NCBI GenBank assembly: GCA_036374835.1
Contig: DASUTB010000120.1
Span: 1 to 21,332 of the forward strand
Direction: 5' to 3'
DNA from: DASUTB01 sp036374835
GTDB lineage: Bacteria; Actinomycetota; Actinomycetes; Jiangellales; Jiangellaceae
DNA length: 21,332 nucleotides
In this document: piece by piece, positions 8,361-16,191 of the stretch
How the letters are laid out: each line of letters begins with the position of its first letter
Position numbering within the stretch: position 1 is the stretch's first letter
Translations under genes and position numbers: made by a program
Notes under the pieces: model-generated
Databases searched by the model: none
Told to the model about the DNA's origin: nothing
What the model saw: the letters and a program-made list of their open reading frames with translations, nothing else

Positions 8361-8385
8361 AGGGGGCGGTCCTCCTCGAGCGGTC

Positions 8386-8408
8386 AGTTCGATACGTTCG
8401 GACGAACT
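8386..8408. promoter_or_regulatory. Inverted repeat upstream of the arabinofuranosidase gene
   Basis: AGTTCG (8386-8391) and CGAACT (8403-8408) are complementary across 11 nt, between the arfA start and the better operator at 8410-8423. It may be an extra regulator site or 5' leader structure. The evidence is only the short symmetry. Confidence 0.25.
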
Positions 8409-8409
8409 C

Positions 8410-8423
8410 TGTGAGCGCTAACA
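8410..8423. promoter_or_regulatory. LacI-type operator for arfA
   Basis: TGTGAGCGCTAACA is symmetric at 12 of 14 positions around a central GCGC and closely resembles the TGTTAGCGCTAACA class of actinobacterial LacI-family operators. It lies 50 bp upstream of the arfA start codon and overlaps TATGTT (8425-8420, minus strand), a possible -10. The sequence differs from the sites near rhaT, so a different regulator encoded elsewhere is likely. Confidence 0.55.
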
Positions 8424-8456
8424 TACAGTTCCACTGCGGCGGGCCGGCACGCGCGC

Positions 8457-10049
8457 TCAGCGACGGAGAACGCGCCGGAGGTCATCGCGGGCACCGAACG
8501 AGCTCGAGGCGACGACACATCCGGCGGCGACCACCGCGGCAAGCACTCCCACGCCCACCGTCGCGACCACGCCGGTCGTTGGCAACGCGACGGCGATGGC
8601 CGTGCCGGCGCCGGCACCGACCACGGCGCCGAGTAGGGCGAACACGAGTGTCCGTGGCACGCCGGCCAGGGCGGCACGGCCGGAGTCGGCGACGACGGCG
8701 CGGATCAGCAGTATTCCGGCCACTGTCATCCCCACGGCGTGGGCTCCGCCAAGACCGGCCACGACCCGTTCCGGAGGCAGTTGCAGCGCGATCAGCACAC
8801 CGCCGCCGGCGGCGATCAGCCAGCCCGTCGCGGTCGCGACCGCGGCAGCGCGGCTGCGATGCCGGGCGAACAGTGCGCGTCCGAGGTGTGCGACGAGCCC
8901 GTAGCCCAACAGACCCGGGGCGAACGCGACGAGCGCCCAAGCCATCCGTTCGGTCGGCACGTCGTCGGCCTGACTCAACGCGGCGAAGAACCGGGCGATC
9001 GGCCAGGCGGTGGCGATGAGTGCCGCCATTCCCGCGGCCGCCACGATCAGCACGGCGCGGGTCGTCTCGGCGAGAGTCGCCGAGTATCTGGCCCGGTCAC
9101 TCTCAGCGTGCTCGGACAGTCGTGGGAACGTCGCTATCGCGATCGGTACCGCGAGTACGGCATGCGGCAGCAGGTAGACCAGCCAGCTGTTCACGTAGGT
9201 GACGAACCCGCCGTTGGGCGCCTCCTGGTTCGCCATCAACATCGCGACCACCATCGCGACCTGCTGCGCACCCAGCGTGGCGAGACCGGCGCCACCCAAC
9301 GTCACGGCGCGACGCGCCACACCTTCGGGGAACCGCAAGGTCGGCGTCGCCCGGGTGATCTTGATCAGCATGGGTACGACCGACGTCGCCGCGAGCGCCA
9401 CGATACCTAGCGTCGTGCCGCCGGCGAGAATCCACTCATCGGTGGCCGTCACCGTGCTCAAGTCGTCCCGGTCGCCGGCGAAGGTGGCCTGGAACAGGAG
9501 GAACGCGCAAACGACGACGATGGACGAGCTGATCGGTGCGAACGCGGCGGCGAGGAAGCGGCGGTGTGCCTGCAATACGCCCGCGCTGACGACGGCCAGC
9601 CCGTACAGCGGGATCTGCGGCAGGAAGATCAGAAGCATGCGGCGACCGACCTCGAGGCCCGCCGGGCCGCCCTCGCCACGCAGCATCAGTTCCATCACCG
9701 GCCCGGCCAGCACGACGCCGAGCAGTGCGACCGGAATCAGCAGCGCAAGCACCCAGCCCAGCAACGCGCCGGTGACGGCACGGACGTGGTCCTCATCACC
9801 GCGCATCGCCGCACCGGCCAGAAGGGGGACGACTATACTGGCCAGCGCTCCCCCGGCGACGATCTCGAACGCCACGTTCGGCAGCAGGTTCGCGGTCTGG
9901 TAGACCGAGCCGAGCGTCGTCTCACTGACCGTGCCCTGGAATACCAGCTGGCGGCCGAACCCGACGATTCGGGACAGGACGCTGATCGCGGCCACCAGGG
10001 CTGCGCCGCCGGCGATCCCGGCCGCGGCGCCGGCTGCGACCCGCCTCAT
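8457..10049 (-). CDS. murJ: MurJ/MviN-family lipid-linked glycan flippase
   Basis: Polytopic membrane protein of the MOP/MATE-like superfamily, 530 aa. MurJ flips undecaprenyl-linked peptidoglycan precursor (lipid II) across the cytoplasmic membrane. The N-terminus (SVLSRIVGFGRQLVFQG, then a YQTANLLPN region) is characteristic, and about 14 hydrophobic helices are distributed over the whole length. It lacks the pseudokinase and extracellular extension of mycobacterial MviN, so it is a core-only version. In actinobacteria the main murJ usually lies near the replication origin. This copy beside steA-steB and a sugar-phosphate transferase may be a paralogue with its own substrate (inference). 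A 36-bp-arm palindrome separates it from the upstream gene, and no Shine-Dalgarno precedes its ATG. Family assignment is secure; the exact substrate is not. Confidence 0.88.
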   Translation of the reverse strand: MRRVAAGAAAGIAGGAALVAAISVLSRIVGFGRQLVFQGTVSETTLGSVYQTANLLPNVAFEIVAGGALASIVVPLLAGAAMRGDEDHVRAVTGALLGWVLALLIPVALLGVVLAGPVMELMLRGEGGPAGLEVGRRMLLIFLPQIPLYGLAVVSAGVLQAHRRFLAAAFAPISSSIVVVCAFLLFQATFAGDRDDLSTVTATDEWILAGGTTLGIVALAATSVVPMLIKITRATPTLRFPEGVARRAVTLGGAGLATLGAQQVAMVVAMLMANQEAPNGGFVTYVNSWLVYLLPHAVLAVPIAIATFPRLSEHAESDRARYSATLAETTRAVLIVAAAGMAALIATAWPIARFFAALSQADDVPTERMAWALVAFAPGLLGYGLVAHLGRALFARHRSRAAAVATATGWLIAAGGGVLIALQLPPERVVAGLGGAHAVGMTVAGILLIRAVVADSGRAALAGVPRTLVFALLGAVVGAGAGTAIAVALPTTGVVATVGVGVLAAVVAAGCVVASSSFGARDDLRRVLRR

Positions 10050-10065
10050 CCGACCGGAGTGGTTC

Positions 10066-10145
10066 GATCACGTTCGGTAGGCGTAGCGACATCACACCAT
10101 GCATGCAGCCATGGTGTGATGTCGCTACGCCTGCCGAACGTGATC
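10066..10145. repeat. 80-bp near-perfect intergenic palindrome
   Basis: Arms 10066-10101 and 10110-10145 are complementary at 35 of 36 positions; the one exception is T10078 against G10133. The loop is 8 nt. The right arm contains the TGA stop codon of the minus-strand transferase gene (10146-10144) within TGATCACGTT. The fold fills most of the gap before murJ. It could form an extremely stable RNA hairpin or a DNA cruciform. No oligo-T tract flanks it, so it resembles a REP- or MITE-like element more than a simple terminator. Confidence 0.8.
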
Positions 10146-10980
10146 AATCGGAGGCCTCGGGTGGGCGGCGGCCGAACTCGTCGAGCTCGCGCAGCAGCGG
10201 CGTGCGGGCGATCACCTGCGTGAAGCTGACCTTCTCGCTGGCCAGGGTCAGGCCGGTAACCGCGGCCAGGTGCACCAGCCGGGCGGCGCGTCCCTCACGC
10301 GCCACGAGGGCAAGACCAAGCACTGCACCGAGCGCGTTCGCACCCGCATCGCCGAGCATCGACTTCTCGGCGAGGTCGTCTGCAAGCAGTGCACCGGCGG
10401 CGCCGAGCCCGGCCGCGCCGACCGTGCCGGCCGGCCCGCCCAGCACGAGCGGCGCCTGCACGAGCCCGGCCTTGATCGCCCGGCCCGGTCGCAGGTCGAG
10501 CAGGTTCATCACGTTGGCGTGGCCGGCGATCGCGGCGCCGCCGATCAACGTGTCCAGCGTGTTCCGGCTCACCAGCGCCGAGCCGACGAGACCCGTCACA
10601 CCGATCACGGCGATCTTCGCCGTCCCGCTGGTCACCTCGCCGCGCGCCAAGGCGCTCAGGTGCCCCTTCAGGCCCTTGTCGGACGAGGTGCCGGCAAGGT
10701 CGTCGTACAGGCCGACGGCCCCGACCGCGGCTGCGCTCAGCGCCCCCGCGGCACACACGCGCCGGGACGCGCCTGGTGCGAGCGCGGCGCCGGCGGCCGC
10801 TCCGGCCGCAGCGGCCGGACCGGCGGCGAGCGTCACGGTCTCACCGCGGTGGTTCGTCCGTTCCCAGCGGATCGCGCCGCCGGGCGGATCGTCGCCGATC
10901 TTGCGCATCACGGCCCGCGCCGTCACGGCACCGACCGCGGCTGCCACCGCCGTGCCGGCGAGCCGTCCCCACACACTCAC
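10144..10980 (-). CDS. Short MraY/WecA-like polyprenyl-phosphate sugar-1-phosphate transferase (GT4 superfamily)
   Basis: Membrane enzyme class that links a sugar-1-phosphate from a UDP-sugar to a polyprenyl phosphate. At 278 aa it is shorter than MraY or WecA (about 320-360). Superfamily motifs are present in order: YDD at 92-94 (Mg site), KGLKGH at 102-107, N156/N159 with D162 in ANVMNLLDLRPGR, and LGDAGANALG at 209-218. The NLLDLRPGRAIK version replaces the NxxDGLDGL pattern of MraY, marking a divergent subfamily. The hydrophobic segments fit several membrane helices. The GTG start overlaps the steB stop (GTGA), so it is translationally coupled to steB, and murJ follows. Sugar and lipid acceptor are unknown. 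A role in making a lipid-linked precursor for the adjacent flippase is inference. Confidence 0.72.
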   Translation of the reverse strand: MSVWGRLAGTAVAAAVGAVTARAVMRKIGDDPPGGAIRWERTNHRGETVTLAAGPAAAAGAAAGAALAPGASRRVCAAGALSAAAVGAVGLYDDLAGTSSDKGLKGHLSALARGEVTSGTAKIAVIGVTGLVGSALVSRNTLDTLIGGAAIAGHANVMNLLDLRPGRAIKAGLVQAPLVLGGPAGTVGAAGLGAAGALLADDLAEKSMLGDAGANALGAVLGLALVAREGRAARLVHLAAVTGLTLASEKVSFTQVIARTPLLRELDEFGRRPPEASD

Positions 10981-12188
10981 GATGCTTCGCCCTCCCCTGT
11001 CGTAGCGCCGGCGCCCACTGCATCATCCTCGTCCGGGCCGCCTTCGTCCGCGCCGTCGGAGCTCTCACCGTCGGTTCCGCTGCCGTCTCCCTCACCAGTG
11101 CCATCCTCGCCGGTTTCGGCGTCGTCACCTTCGGGAGTCTCCTCGGCCGGCGGCTCCGGCTCGGGCAGTGGCGGAACCGGCGGACTCAGCGCACCAGCGG
11201 ACTCGGTCAGCCCGTAGTGCCCCGAGCCGCCGCCGGCCCGCTCGGCTACGGCGTAGACGACGGCCACTTGCCCCGTCTTGAGCTCGACCGAGTCCACCGT
11301 CGAGACGTCGCCGTCGACACCCTCGCCCGACCTGATGAGGCCGATTACGTCGTGCCCGGCTGCCGTGTTGCGGTCACCGGCGACGACCACGCCTCGTGCC
11401 GCGTCATCCAGGATGTCGATCAATTGGATCATCCGGTCGAACCATTCCTCCGGTTCGCCCTCGGCCTCGCTCGCCTCGCCATCCTCGCCCTCGGCCGGCG
11501 GCTCGGCACGAGCCGTCGGCTCCGCGACCACGACGGCGACGTTCGCCTTCGCGGTGAGTTCACCCTCGACTTCGATGAAATCGGCTCCGGTGAAGCCCGC
11601 GACGATCGACTCGTCGACCACGAACTGCGACGGGTCTCCCGGCGCGCCTTCGACTCCCGCCGCCGGATCAACCGACACATCCTCGGGTCGCACCGAGGTC
11701 AGCACGGCGTCGGCCAGCACCGTCGCACCCCGCTGGTATCCGTTTGCCTCGGTATTGAGTTCCTTGGTCGTCAGTTCAACGGCCAACGCATCCAGCGCCG
11801 CCTCGGAATCCTGATCGGCCCACGAGCCGTCCACCTCCATGGTGCCGGTGACGGTCGCGCCCGAGCGCTCGAGCATGCCTCTGACGTTGCCGAGCCGGTC
11901 CCCGCCGACGCCCGGAAGGCCGATGACCAGCACACTCTGGCCGGCCAGCCGCCCGCTGACGAGCTGGTCGGCGACCAACTCGACGAACTCCTGCTGGTAC
12001 TCCTGCGACATCTCGAACGCCAGGATCTGGCTCTGCAGCTCGCTGTTCTGTTCCCGCATGGACTCCAGCTGCGCGGGAAGGTTCTGCTGTACCCGTTCGC
12101 CGAGCGGGCCTGCGCCGAGCACAATGCCGACCGCCAAGGCAAAGAACACCGCGATGATTGAGACCAGGTGGTAACGAAAATCGATCAC
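10977..12188 (-). CDS. steB: SteB/MctB-family membrane-anchored protein
   Basis: 403 aa. A single N-terminal transmembrane helix (about 8-28; IDFRYHLVSIIAVFFALAVG is the family hallmark) is followed by a coiled coil (about 33-65) and an extracytoplasmic globular domain. The family is annotated as copper transporter MctB in mycobacteria and as SteB, the partner of SteA in cell separation through the RipC-FtsEX hydrolase pathway, in Corynebacterium. A one-helix protein is not a plausible channel, so the cell-envelope role is the better reading here. The last 70 residues (334-403) are a Pro- then Gly/Glu/Asp/Ser-rich acidic tail, probably disordered. GTG 12188 lies 1 nt after the steA stop, and the 3' end overlaps the transferase gene by 4 nt. 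Confidence 0.85.
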   Translation of the reverse strand: MIDFRYHLVSIIAVFFALAVGIVLGAGPLGERVQQNLPAQLESMREQNSELQSQILAFEMSQEYQQEFVELVADQLVSGRLAGQSVLVIGLPGVGGDRLGNVRGMLERSGATVTGTMEVDGSWADQDSEAALDALAVELTTKELNTEANGYQRGATVLADAVLTSVRPEDVSVDPAAGVEGAPGDPSQFVVDESIVAGFTGADFIEVEGELTAKANVAVVVAEPTARAEPPAEGEDGEASEAEGEPEEWFDRMIQLIDILDDAARGVVVAGDRNTAAGHDVIGLIRSGEGVDGDVSTVDSVELKTGQVAVVYAVAERAGGGSGHYGLTESAGALSPPVPPLPEPEPPAEETPEGDDAETGEDGTGEGDGSGTDGESSDGADEGGPDEDDAVGAGATTGEGEAS

Positions 12189-12189
12189 G

Positions 12190-13374
12190 TCAGATTATTC
12201 CCCGTAGCCAGAATTCGAATTGGTCCCACCACGACGCGATCACCTCACGGTATGCCTCACCGGTCGGCGTCACCCAGAGAGCGACCGTCACTGCAACCAG
12301 GCCAGCGACCACCAGCAGCACGACGGTCCACGCCGGGATCCGGCTCCGGTACAGCCGGCTCACGCCCTTGGCGTCGATCAGCTTGCCGCCCACCCGCAGT
12401 CTGGTCAGAAAGCTGCTGGCCATTCCGGCGCGACCCTTGTCGAGGAACTCGATCAGAGTGTAGTGCGTGCCGACCGCAACGATCAGTTCGGCACCCTTCT
12501 CGTCTGCCAGCAGGATCGCGACATCTTCACTCGTCCCGGTCGCGGGGAACGCGGTACCGGACAGCCCGAGCTTCTCGATGCGGTCGAGCCCGGGAGCACG
12601 ACCGTCCCGATAGGCGTGCACGACCAACTCCGCCCCGCTCATGAGCGCCTTGTCCGTCACCGAGTCCATGTCGCCGACGATCACGTCCGGCTTCATGCCG
12701 ACTTCGAGCAGCGCGTCCGCTCCGCCGTCCACACCGACCAGCAGCGGCCGGTACTCGCGGATGTACGAACGCAGCATCGCGAGGTCCTCTTTGTAGTGAT
12801 ACCCCCGGATGACAACGAGGACGTGGCGCCCGCGAAACGATGTGTCGACGTCGGGGACACCGACTCCGTCCAGCAGCAGATCCTTCTCGTTGCGCAGATA
12901 CTCCAGTGTGTTCGCCGCGAACGCCTCGATCTGGGTGGAGAGCCCGGCCCGCGCCGCGTCGGTCAGATCCGATACGGACTCCATGGTGTGACGCTGGCCG
13001 TCGGCGATCGGCTCCTCCCCGCCCGCCAGGTACAGCGCCTTGCCATCGATCCGGACCTCGTCGCCCTCATTGACCTCGTCGAAGACGAACGGCCCGACCG
13101 AGTCGAGCAAGGGGATGTCCGCCTCGAGCAGGATCGCCGGCCCGAGGTTCGGATAGCGACCGCTGATGGACGTCCGGGCGTTGACGACCGCCGCCGGAGC
13201 GCACGCCACCAACGCCTCGGCACTCACCCGGTCGAGATCGACGTGATCGATGATCGCGATCTCGCCGGGCTGCAGGCGTTTCGTCAGGTTCTTGGTCCGC
13301 TTGTCGAGGCGGGCAACGCCGGATACGCCCGGGTTTGCCACTGCGCTCTTGCGGCCAAGTCGTGGGAGTTTCAC
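12190..13374 (-). CDS. steA: SteA, cytokinetic-ring/cell-separation protein
   Basis: 394 aa. A cytoplasmic region with a thiamin-pyrophosphokinase-like catalytic fold (VDGGAD at 215-220, GDMDS at 234-238) is followed by one C-terminal transmembrane helix (about 350-369) and a short tail. In Corynebacterium, SteA works with membrane partner SteB to promote daughter-cell separation. Despite the fold it is not expected to make thiamin pyrophosphate, and whether it has any enzymatic activity is unknown to me. The start is GTG 13374 with a poor Shine-Dalgarno match. A 102-bp structured repeat lies between it and recN, so steA may have its own transcription start. recN-steA-steB order matches other actinobacteria, which supports the identification. 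Confidence 0.87.
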   Translation of the reverse strand: MKLPRLGRKSAVANPGVSGVARLDKRTKNLTKRLQPGEIAIIDHVDLDRVSAEALVACAPAAVVNARTSISGRYPNLGPAILLEADIPLLDSVGPFVFDEVNEGDEVRIDGKALYLAGGEEPIADGQRHTMESVSDLTDAARAGLSTQIEAFAANTLEYLRNEKDLLLDGVGVPDVDTSFRGRHVLVVIRGYHYKEDLAMLRSYIREYRPLLVGVDGGADALLEVGMKPDVIVGDMDSVTDKALMSGAELVVHAYRDGRAPGLDRIEKLGLSGTAFPATGTSEDVAILLADEKGAELIVAVGTHYTLIEFLDKGRAGMASSFLTRLRVGGKLIDAKGVSRLYRSRIPAWTVVLLVVAGLVAVTVALWVTPTGEAYREVIASWWDQFEFWLRGII

Positions 13375-13428
13375 TAGGTGAATCTTGCCACGGCGCCGTT
13401 TGCGCCGCCGCCCAGGGCATCACCACTC

Positions 13429-13530
13429 AGAATGATCACGTTAACCAAACACGATGCTGAGTGTTTCCCTGCTTTGCGCGTTCTACAGGCCACGTAAGGC
13501 CGGGAAATGCCAGCTTAACGTGATCATTCT
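13429..13530. repeat. 102-bp structured inverted-repeat element between recN and steA
   Basis: Perfect 16-bp terminal arms (13429-13444 and 13515-13530) enclose nested complementary pairs: GCTG/CAGC (13456-13459 with 13511-13514), TTTCCC/GGGAAA (13464-13469 with 13502-13507) and GGCC/GGCC (13488-13491 with 13498-13501). The whole element can fold as one interrupted hairpin. The recN TGA stop (13526-13524) lies inside the outer arm. A diverged relative occurs at 18578-18657. No reliable target duplication flanks it. Confidence 0.8.
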
Positions 13531-15266
13531 TGGGTGGACTTGGCTTCGGCGGCCGTCGCGAGCAGCTCGATCGCGTGGGCCTTGGCCGTCGCCGACCCTT
13601 CGAGGCCGGCCAGCATGCGCGACAGCTCACCGATGCGGGCATCCGGATCCAGTGCCAGCACACCGCTCTTGGTGATCTTCCCGTCGTCGGTCTTCACAAC
13701 CCGTAGGTGCCGGTCGGCGAACGCCGCCACCTGCGGCAGGTGCGTGACGACGAGAACCTGCGCGGTCCGCGCCAGCTTCGCCAACCGCCGTCCCACCTCG
13801 ACGGCAGCAGCGCCGCCGACGCCCGCGTCCACCTCGTCGAACACGAACGTCGGCACCGGGTCCGCACCGGCGAACACGACCTCGATCGCCAGCATCAGGC
13901 GGGACAGTTCACCGCCGGACGCGCCGCGGTCGAGAGGACGGACGTCCGCCCCGGCATGCGCGGCGAACAGCAGCTCGACGTCGTCGATGCCGTCCGGGCC
14001 GAAGGCGACCGTGGTGTCGCCGAACTCCAGGCCCTCCGGATCCTCGCGCTGACCGACCCGCACCTCGACCCGGGCGTGCGGCATCGCGAGTGCGGTCAGC
14101 TCGGCACCGACCGCTTCAGCGAACCGCTTGCCGGCCTCCGACCGCGCGCGGCTGATGGTGCCGGCCAGCTCCGAGAGCTCGGCGCGCAGCCGCTCCCGCT
14201 CGGCGCGCAGCTCGGTTATCCGGTCGTCGTCACCCTCGAGCTCCAGGAGCCGGACGCTCGACTTCTCGGACCACTCGAGCACCTCGTCGATGGTCTCGCC
14301 GTACTTGCGGGTCAGGCCGGCCAAATCGGCGCGGCGTTGCTGTACTTCGCCGAGCCGGGCCGGGTCGACGTCGATCCGGTCCGCGTACGAAGCCAGGTCC
14401 GCCGCGAGGTCGGCCAGCAGGTACGACACCTCGGTGAGGCGCTGGTTCAGCTCGGAAAGCTCATTGTCGTGCCCGGCCTCGGCCTCGACGGCGTGCCGCG
14501 CCTGCCCGATCAGCGTCAGCACGTCCACCGGGTCGGCGCTCGTCTCCGGCGCGGCCAGGCGCTCGTGGGCGACCGACGCGGCGGTGCGGAGCGCGTCGGC
14601 GTTGGACAGCCGGCTCTCCTCATCACGCAGGGCCTCGTCCTCACCGGAGACCGGCTCCACTTCCTCGATCTCGGCAAGGCCGACGCGAAGCATCTCGGCT
14701 TCCTGGGCCCGTTCTCGGGCGCGCGTCGTCACCTCGGTGAGCTCGCTGTCGACCTCACGCAACCGCTCGTACGCCCGGCGGTAATCCTTCAGCGGCGTCG
14801 CGACGTCCGCACCGGCGTACCGGTCCAGCGCGAGCCGTTGCCGCGCCTTGTCCAGCAACCGCTGCTGGTCGCTCTGACCGTGCACCGCGATCAGGTCATC
14901 GGCCAACACTTTGAGCGTGCTGACCGGAACCGACCGGCCGCCCACATGAGCACGCGAGCGACCTTCTGATGAGACGGTTCGAGCGAGCACGACTTCACCG
15001 TCCTCGACCTCTCCCCCGGCTTCGGCCACCTGTTCGGCGACCCGCTCCGAGCTGCCCACGCGGACGCGACCCTCGACCACGGCCTTGTCCGCGCCGGAGC
15101 GGATCGAGCCGGGATCTCCCCGGCCGCCCATGAGCAGGCCGAGGCCGGTGAGAACCATCGTCTTGCCCGCACCGGTCTCGCCGGTGAGCACGGTGAGCCC
15201 GGGACCGAACTCGAGCTCGGCAGCCTCGATGACTCCCAGGCTTTGGATCCGGATGTCAGCGAGCAC
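13524..15266 (-). CDS. recN: DNA repair protein RecN
   Basis: SMC-like ATPase of double-strand-break repair, 580 aa, a normal RecN length. Walker A GETGAGKT lies at 29-36. Central coiled-coil stretches rich in Glu, Arg and Leu follow, then the signature SGGELSRLMLAIE and Walker B TFVFDEVDAGVGG near the C-terminus. The open frame continues upstream to 15404, but those residues overlap nadK and are unlike RecN. GTG 15266 gives the expected LADIRIQSLGVIE beginning and has AGGA 8 nt upstream. It lies 10 nt after the nadK stop, within a nadK-recN pair common in actinobacteria. Its TGA stop is embedded in the arm of the intergenic repeat. Confidence 0.94.
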   Translation of the reverse strand: MLADIRIQSLGVIEAAELEFGPGLTVLTGETGAGKTMVLTGLGLLMGGRGDPGSIRSGADKAVVEGRVRVGSSERVAEQVAEAGGEVEDGEVVLARTVSSEGRSRAHVGGRSVPVSTLKVLADDLIAVHGQSDQQRLLDKARQRLALDRYAGADVATPLKDYRRAYERLREVDSELTEVTTRARERAQEAEMLRVGLAEIEEVEPVSGEDEALRDEESRLSNADALRTAASVAHERLAAPETSADPVDVLTLIGQARHAVEAEAGHDNELSELNQRLTEVSYLLADLAADLASYADRIDVDPARLGEVQQRRADLAGLTRKYGETIDEVLEWSEKSSVRLLELEGDDDRITELRAERERLRAELSELAGTISRARSEAGKRFAEAVGAELTALAMPHARVEVRVGQREDPEGLEFGDTTVAFGPDGIDDVELLFAAHAGADVRPLDRGASGGELSRLMLAIEVVFAGADPVPTFVFDEVDAGVGGAAAVEVGRRLAKLARTAQVLVVTHLPQVAAFADRHLRVVKTDDGKITKSGVLALDPDARIGELSRMLAGLEGSATAKAHAIELLATAAEAKSTQE

Positions 15267-15276
15267 GTCCGAAATC

Positions 15277-16191
15277 CTACGCGTTCTCCTTGCCCGGAAG
15301 GGATCGCGACCCGCGCCACCCTTCGACCGGAAGTTCGAATTTGGCGACGAGCCGGTCGGTGAACGGCGCCCGGTGCAGCCTGGCCAGGCGGACCGGCTGA
15401 GCACCCTTGCGGACCTCTACCCGGGCGCCTGGCGGCAAGTCGACGGTGCGGCGGCCGTCGCACCACAGCACGCCGCCGGCGGTCCGCGGCTGCGCGGTGA
15501 CGGCCAGCTCCGACGTCGGCGCCACCACGAGCGGACGGGCGAAAAGCGCATGAGCGCTGATCGGGACCACCAGAAGCGCCTCGACCTCCGGCCACACCAC
15601 CGGACCACCGGCGCTGAACGCGTATGCGGTCGAGCCGGTGGGTGTCGCCATGACCACGCCGTCGCAGCCCCACCGCGACAACGCCCGGCCGTCGACCTCG
15701 GCGACGAGGTCGACCATGCGCTCGCGACTCGCCTTCTCGACGCTCGCCTCGTTGAGCGCCCATCCCGACGCGATCAATTCGCCGTCCGAGCGCACGACGA
15801 CGTCGACGGTCATCCGCTCTTCGATCTCGTAGTCACGATCGACGACGCGGCCCACCGTGTAGGTGAGCGCGTCGCGCTCGGCCTCGGCCAGGAAGCCGAT
15901 ATGCCCGAGGTTGACGCCAAGTATCGGGACTCCCGACGGACGGGCCAACTCCGCGCCGCGCAGGATCGTGCCGTCGCCGCCGAGCACGATCACGAGCTCA
16001 CAGCCGTCCGCCGCGTCCTGCCCGAACTGGACCGGTGTGGTTCCGGTGGCGTGCAGATCGTCGGCTTCCCCGGAGAGCGTGCGCACCGTCAGACCCGCTT
16101 TGATGAGCAGCTCGGCCGCTTCGCGCCCGGCCTGGAGCGCGTCCGGCCGGCCGGTGTGCGTGACGAGCAGCACTGTCCGGATCTCATTCAC
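15277..16191 (-). CDS. nadK: NAD kinase
   Basis: Phosphorylates NAD to NADP in the cytoplasm, using ATP or polyphosphate in actinobacteria. 304 aa from GTG 16191. The diagnostic GGDG motif is at 71-74 (IVLGGDGTILRGAE), NLGHIGF at 94-100, and the TPTGSTAYAFSAGG nucleotide-binding stretch is in the second half. The frame is open to 16260, but the upstream residues overlap tlyA. GTG 16191 has a very good AAGGAGG seven bases upstream and shares GTGA with the tlyA stop, so it is the likely start and is translationally coupled. Confidence 0.95.
   Translation of the reverse strand: MNEIRTVLLVTHTGRPDALQAGREAAELLIKAGLTVRTLSGEADDLHATGTTPVQFGQDAADGCELVIVLGGDGTILRGAELARPSGVPILGVNLGHIGFLAEAERDALTYTVGRVVDRDYEIEERMTVDVVVRSDGELIASGWALNEASVEKASRERMVDLVAEVDGRALSRWGCDGVVMATPTGSTAYAFSAGGPVVWPEVEALLVVPISAHALFARPLVVAPTSELAVTAQPRTAGGVLWCDGRRTVDLPPGARVEVRKGAQPVRLARLHRAPFTDRLVAKFELPVEGWRGSRSLPGKENA

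Noticed and set aside
7146..8414. 422-codon plus-strand open frame opposite arfA
   Set aside because: The antisense frame is GH51 with both catalytic glutamates; this frame has low-complexity His/Arg/Val composition and no recognisable fold.
10055..10153. CGGAG direct repeats flanking the 80-bp palindrome as a target-site duplication
   Set aside because: The two copies are not adjacent to the arms (6 and 3 bp away), and a 5-bp match in GC-rich DNA is expected by chance.
15267..15404. N-terminal extension of RecN from 15404
   Set aside because: It overlaps the nadK coding end and lacks family similarity; RecN homologues begin at the residues encoded from 15266.
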